NCBI RefSeq assembly: GCF_900120295.1
Contig: NZ_LT635466.1
Span: forward strand, 1 to 64,000
Source of the DNA: Blautia sp. Marseille-P3201T
GTDB lineage: Bacteria; Bacillota; Clostridia; Lachnospirales; Lachnospiraceae
DNA: 64,000 nucleotides
Direction of reading: 5' to 3'
In this document: positions 60,622 to 64,000 of the stretch, one piece after another
How positions within the stretch are numbered: position 1 is the first letter of the stretch
How the letters are laid out: every line of letters begins with the position of its first letter
Position numbers and translations under genes: made by a program
The notes under the pieces: generated by a model
The model's database searches: none
The model's input: only the letters and a program-made list of their open reading frames with translations
Told to the model about the DNA's origin: nothing

Positions 60622-61530
60622 TCATTTTTCTAAATAACTTAAGATATTTTCGTATACCTTCTCTTTTCCTTTTTCATTCAATATTTCATGACGCATATCC
60701 GGGTATATTTTACCTGTTACATTTTCATACCCCATCTGTTTTAAAAATTGCATCTCCTGTACAAATTTTCTGCCGTTTCCAATACAAGGGTCTTTTTCCC
60801 CTCCCAAAAACAGTATCGGAAGCTGTTTATTTTTTAAAAGCCATCCCTTTTTACTGTAAGTTCCCTTTAACAATAAAAATAATCCTTCAAAGGCATCTGC
60901 TGTAAAAATAAAACCACACAGCTCTGACTGATTATACTTATCTACAATTTCTCTGTCCGAACAAATCCACGCCGACTCAGGCTCTCCCTGAAAAATTTTC
61001 TCAAAAGGACCAAATGCCAGTTTCTGGATTTCTTTGCTGCGATATCTGTCACCTTTTATTTTTTTCTGAATTTTTGCCAGCAAAAGCCCCATGTCCACAG
61101 CAGGATTTTTACATGGCGGACCTGTTAAAATCAGTTTTTTGATTTCATTGTCATATTCTTTTATATAATTTCTGGCTACTAAAGTTCCCATACTGTGCCC
61201 TAAAAGATAACAGGGAATATCTGGATATTCTTCTTTTATCCATAACGTAATCTGATGTAAATCTTCTACAATCGCTTTTTCTTTTCCATTATAAAAGAAG
61301 CCCAAATCCTCCTGTTTTTTCACACTTTTCCCATGCCCTCTATGGTCATGAATAACTGCCGAATATCCATGTTCTGCAAGAAATTTCATAAACGGCAGAT
61401 ACCGTTCTTTATTCTCTGCCATTCCATGAGATACCTGAACAACTCCTTTTGGATTTTCACTTTCTACACAAAGTACTTCCAAAGAAAGCCCATCATAATC
61501 CGAAATAATCTGCGCTGTCTTTTCCAGCAT
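60622..61530 (-). CDS. alpha/beta hydrolase, monoacylglycerol-lipase-like
   Basis: The ~302-residue cytosolic hydrolase has VVQVSHGMAENKERY, DHRGHGKS, the nucleophile elbow LLGHSMGTLVARNY, the acid GGEKDPCIG and the base His in DMRHEILNE. This order fits the serine aminopeptidase S33 / monoglyceride lipase group. GGGAGGG precedes the ATG at 61530, five codons after an alternative start. Confidence 0.9.
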   Translation of the reverse strand: MLEKTAQIISDYDGLSLEVLCVESENPKGVVQVSHGMAENKERYLPFMKFLAEHGYSAVIHDHRGHGKSVKKQEDLGFFYNGKEKAIVEDLHQITLWIKEEYPDIPCYLLGHSMGTLVARNYIKEYDNEIKKLILTGPPCKNPAVDMGLLLAKIQKKIKGDRYRSKEIQKLAFGPFEKIFQGEPESAWICSDREIVDKYNQSELCGFIFTADAFEGLFLLLKGTYSKKGWLLKNKQLPILFLGGEKDPCIGNGRKFVQEMQFLKQMGYENVTGKIYPDMRHEILNEKGKEKVYENILSYLEK

Positions 61531-61554
61531 AAACTTCCCTCCCAATTCAAAAAA

Positions 61555-61583
61555 GCAAAAGGGGATGCTCTGACAGCACCCCC
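61555..61583 (-). terminator. terminator of the ferredoxin gene
   Basis: GGGGGTGCT and AGCATCCCC form the stem, followed by TTTT on the minus strand; it lies 20 bases after the ferredoxin stop. Confidence 0.85.
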
Positions 61584-61603
61584 ACTATTCTTATTTTTTA
61601 TAA

Positions 61604-61990
61604 TTAGTCTTCAACAATTTCCAAAACATCTGCAGGACATGCTTTTACACAAATACCACATGCAATACATTTGCTGCTTGTAGGTGCTTCTTCAGCTTTT
61701 ACCATAACACCGAATGGACATGCTTCCACACATTTTCCACAGCCAGTACATTTCTTTTTATTAATCATGTAAACACCTTTTGCATTCTGTGTAATTGCAC
61801 CTTCCGGACATGCTTTTGCACATTTTCCACACTGTACACAGACCATTGGTTTTGCCACATCATTTTTTTCAATAATCTGAATGCAGGATTTGTCCGGATC
61901 AAATTCTTTATAAAAGCTTGTTGAACATGCTCTTACGCACTCCAGACATGCCATACATTTTGCACCTTTTGTAACTTTTAATTTCTTCAT
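61604..61990 (-). CDS. polyferredoxin with four CxxCxxCxxxC motifs
   Basis: The 128-residue protein contains CMACLECVRAC, CVQCGKCAKACP, CTGCGKCVEACP and CIACGICVKACP. It could hold up to four [4Fe-4S] clusters and pass electrons, like the small subunits of formate/CO/hydrogenase-type complexes. No partner oxidoreductase is adjacent, so the acceptor is unknown. No signal peptide, so it is cytosolic. Confidence 0.93.
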   Translation of the reverse strand: MKKLKVTKGAKCMACLECVRACSTSFYKEFDPDKSCIQIIEKNDVAKPMVCVQCGKCAKACPEGAITQNAKGVYMINKKKCTGCGKCVEACPFGVMVKAEEAPTSSKCIACGICVKACPADVLEIVED

Positions 61991-62069
61991 TCTAAATCCT
62001 CCGCTTTCATTGGTAAAGTTTCTTATTTAACTATATTAACATTTTATCCAATATTGCACAAGAAATTTT

Positions 62070-63326
62070 TCAGCCTTTTCCCAAAGCTTCAAACATCCAT
62101 CTTTTATAGGCTTCTACCCCTGGCTGATCAAAGGGATTAACTCCCAAAATACGAGCAGAAACATAGCAGGAAAACAGAAAGAAATAAAATAATTCTCCAA
62201 AAGCATACTCATCTAATCTTTCTATTTCCAAGATTAAACACGGCAGTTTTTCCCTGTGAGCTTTTACTGTAGCATGAAAAGAAGCTTTATTAATTTCCCA
62301 AAATTCCTTTCCATTTAAATAATCAAATCCATCTGCAACCATGTCTGCCACAGGTGCTAAAGAAGCATTCTTTTCCCGAACATCTAAAAATGTTTCAAAA
62401 AGCAACGGCGCTCCGTCCTGAATGTACTGCCCCATAGCATGCAATTCTTCACAAAAATCTCCTGATGACGGAAAAAGTCCTTTGTTATCCTTCCCTTCAC
62501 TCTCTCCAAAAAGCTGTATCCACCATTTATAAAACCAACGAAACTGAGGTTCAAAGCTGGCGAGCATTTCTATTTTATATCCTTTTTTATAATATAAATT
62601 TCTAAGACAGGCATATTGATATGCAGGATTTCCCATCATTTCTCCACTTGTAAGGTATTTTTGCATATCAAGAGCTCCTGAAACCAGCTTCTCAATATCT
62701 ATTCCTGCCACCGCCATAGGAAGAAGCCCTACTGCAGTCATAGCAGAAAATCTCCCCCCTACATCTTCCGGAAATTCCAGAAAAGTATACCCCTGTTCTT
62801 GGCATAATTTTTCCAGCGGGCTTCCCTTTGTGCCTGTTGCAATAATTCTTTCATTGGCTTTTTCCTGATACTTATCAGAAAGGAACTTTCTCAGAACACG
62901 AAAAGAAGCTCCCGGTTCTAAGGTTTCAAAATTTTTCGCTATACAGTCAATGTATACCGATTTTCCTTCCAACTCTTTCAATGCTTTTTGCAGTTCCCAA
63001 GGGGACAGCGTGTTTCCCATATAGACAATCTTTACTTTATCATCCGACTGCAAAGCTTCAATCACGGATCGGGCAGCATTATTGGAACCACCTACCCCAA
63101 CAATCACAAAAACATCTGCTTTTTCCCGAATATGGACAGCCAGTTCCTGTAATTTTTTCACCTCTTTCGGATTTGCCCACTTATCCACAGAAAACCATCC
63201 TAAAGAGTCCACATATTCACTCTCTCCATCTAATACAGAACGAAAAACAGCCTTGTTTTCCTCCATAATTTCATTTAATTCATCTTTTAAATGAGGATTT
63301 TTATCTTCTATTCTTAAATTCAGCAC
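62070..63326 (-). CDS. pgi: glucose-6-phosphate isomerase
   Basis: This interconverts glucose 6-phosphate and fructose 6-phosphate. The 418-residue protein is of the shorter Firmicute type: VIVGVGGSNNAARSVIEAL, VYIDCIAKNFETLEPGASFR, GRFSAMTAVGLLPMAVAGID and VNPFDQPGVEAYKRWMFE. The fingerprint residues (GVGGSN; FDQPGVEAYK with the catalytic Lys) are in place. The motifs are somewhat diverged from bacterial PGI, but no closer alternative is evident. Confidence 0.93.
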   Translation of the reverse strand: MLNLRIEDKNPHLKDELNEIMEENKAVFRSVLDGESEYVDSLGWFSVDKWANPKEVKKLQELAVHIREKADVFVIVGVGGSNNAARSVIEALQSDDKVKIVYMGNTLSPWELQKALKELEGKSVYIDCIAKNFETLEPGASFRVLRKFLSDKYQEKANERIIATGTKGSPLEKLCQEQGYTFLEFPEDVGGRFSAMTAVGLLPMAVAGIDIEKLVSGALDMQKYLTSGEMMGNPAYQYACLRNLYYKKGYKIEMLASFEPQFRWFYKWWIQLFGESEGKDNKGLFPSSGDFCEELHAMGQYIQDGAPLLFETFLDVREKNASLAPVADMVADGFDYLNGKEFWEINKASFHATVKAHREKLPCLILEIERLDEYAFGELFYFFLFSCYVSARILGVNPFDQPGVEAYKRWMFEALGKG

Positions 63327-63376
63327 GTTTTTATCTCCTTTTATTTTTCATCCGGCGCAACTTCCTATGAAACAAT

Positions 63377-63398
63377 AAAAACTGCCGCACTAAGCGGC
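63377..63398 (-). terminator. terminator of the LarA-like gene
   Basis: GCCGC (63394-63398 complement) and GCGGC pair around TTAGT and are followed by AGTTTTTATTG on the minus strand. Confidence 0.8.
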
Positions 63399-63404
63399 AT
63401 TCGG

Positions 63405-63443
63405 AATATTTGTATCAGACCGAACGTAAAATATACAAATATT
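63405..63443. repeat. inverted repeat in the intergenic region
   Basis: AATATTTGTAT (63405-63415) and ATACAAATATT (63433-63443) are perfect 11-bp arms around 17 bases. With the neighbouring TGCCGCATTAG (63457-63467 complement), which can also pair with the terminator arm, it forms an extended 3' structure. Confidence 0.7.
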
Positions 63444-63481
63444 CTCGATATACCCCTAATGCGGCAATTGATTAAAACTCC

Positions 63482-64000
63482 TTATTCCATACATGGATGG
63501 CAGTGTCCGTAAGCGTCCATGCAGTCGTCTTCCGGATTTTTCATACAGAGATGAACGGCTGCCTTTTTGAATGTCATTGGTAATGCAAGAATATTTGGAT
63601 TTTCCCCAACGAATTTCTTCTTTGCATCTTCTAATGCTTCTTCAAATGTAGCTCTTGTCTTTAGTCCCATTCCTCTTGCGTATCCCGGTTCCTGTGCACC
63701 TACAATGTAAATTGCGCTTGTATTCATTTCTGCAATATGACCGCAGGAAATCATGCTGAAGCCGTGGAATGGATGGAATGCATTTGTAAAACGATATTTT
63801 CTGATATATTCTTCATTTGTTGCAAAATATTCGCCATAGCGGTTCATATCCGGCAGTGTATTCATATAATCATGCTGGAACATATCATACATTTCTCTTA
63901 AATATGGCCATAATTCTTCATGGAAGAAACCATTGCAAAGAGAAGAACAGATAATAACACAGTTGTCACTCATAACACGTTTATATCTTAATACCTGTGC
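63482..64000 (-). CDS. LarA-like (DUF2088 / nickel-dependent lactate racemase family) protein, C-terminal part
   Basis: The reading frame stays open to the window edge (AQVLRYKRVMSDNCVIICSS), so an ATG at 63973 is not the true start. About 172 C-terminal residues are seen. The block AIYIVGAQEPGYARGMGLKT, then ATFEEALEDAKKKFVGENPN and NILALPMTFKKAAVHL fits the C-terminal domain of LarA-type proteins. The tail ends with an unusual Cys/His cluster (CMDAYGHCHPCME). Lactate racemase activity itself is not established. Confidence 0.7.
   Translation of the reverse strand, partial: AQVLRYKRVMSDNCVIICSSLCNGFFHEELWPYLREMYDMFQHDYMNTLPDMNRYGEYFATNEEYIRKYRFTNAFHPFHGFSMISCGHIAEMNTSAIYIVGAQEPGYARGMGLKTRATFEEALEDAKKKFVGENPNILALPMTFKKAAVHLCMKNPEDDCMDAYGHCHPCME

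Noticed and set aside
63482-63973. A complete 163-aa gene starting at 63973
   Set aside because: The frame remains open to the window edge and the sequence matches only the C-terminal part of a larger family.

Overview
The window looks like chromosome from a low-GC Firmicute, most likely a gut Lachnospiraceae. The evidence is the AGGAGG-type ribosome binding sites, frequent TTG/GTG starts, pyruvate phosphate dikinase, an ECF vitamin transporter, class B sortase, corrinoid riboswitches and a teichoic-acid-like polysaccharide locus. Nearly all non-mobile genes read leftward (minus strand). No rRNA, tRNA or CRISPR array was seen.

Layout. 1-223 is the end of an IS66 element that continues outside the window. 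369-3142 holds UDP-galactopyranose mutase, an S66 (MccF/LdcA-like) peptidase and an unknown protein. About 3.2-13.1 kb is an accessory region: small immunity-like proteins (some paralogous, one duplicated and decayed), two overlapping micro-ORFs, an IS3 element splitting a gene, a lipoprotein, a small DnaJ-type zinc-finger protein, a two-gene membrane module (467 aa protein plus glycine-zipper protein) with a divergent HTH regulator, a DUF1643 protein and the C-terminal stump of a large serine recombinase. The stump abuts the truncated end of a Pro/Glu-rich secreted protein gene.

13.1-28.9 kb is a leftward operon that I interpret as a corrinoid (vitamin B12 family) capture and import system. 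It contains a secreted DUF4430 protein, two very large cell-surface proteins with intrinsic-factor-like parts (DUF4430 and/or an alpha/alpha barrel), a DUF4430 lipoprotein, the ECF transporter T, A (two ATPases fused) and S subunits, sortase B and the Pro/Glu-rich protein. A promoter at 29574-29602 and two successive structured leaders, each ending in a terminator, precede it; one leader is a textbook cobalamin riboswitch. 29.6-32.5 kb is a second operon (HNH-repeat protein, leucine-rich-repeat protein, small membrane protein) that also sits behind a cobalamin riboswitch and a second compact aptamer-like element. 32.5-33.6 kb is a small metal-linked locus (DUF2325, FeoB-associated Cys-rich peptide, DtxR-family regulator) with two near-identical palindromic operators.

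33.6-42.9 kb is dominated by mobile DNA. One IS66 (33606-36418, 8-bp target duplication) sits in the last codons of dtxR. An IS21 element truncates a DUF4317 gene. A second IS66 (39904-42649, 8-bp target duplication) sits inside a ~275-bp repeat also present at 3269-3545. This second IS66 matches the copy at the left edge in inverted orientation, so about 39.7 kb lies between inverted IS66 copies.

42.9-64 kb is mostly chromosomal: ppdK; a leftward cell-surface polysaccharide cluster (CapD-like dehydratase, DegT aminotransferase, priming sugar transferase, glycosyltransferases, flippase, two LicD proteins, polymerase, TarI- and TarJ-like CDP-ribitol enzymes); then a BMP-family lipoprotein, an alpha/beta hydrolase, a polyferredoxin, glucose-6-phosphate isomerase and the C-terminal part of a LarA-like protein at the right edge. 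The glf gene at the far left probably also serves surface glycan synthesis.
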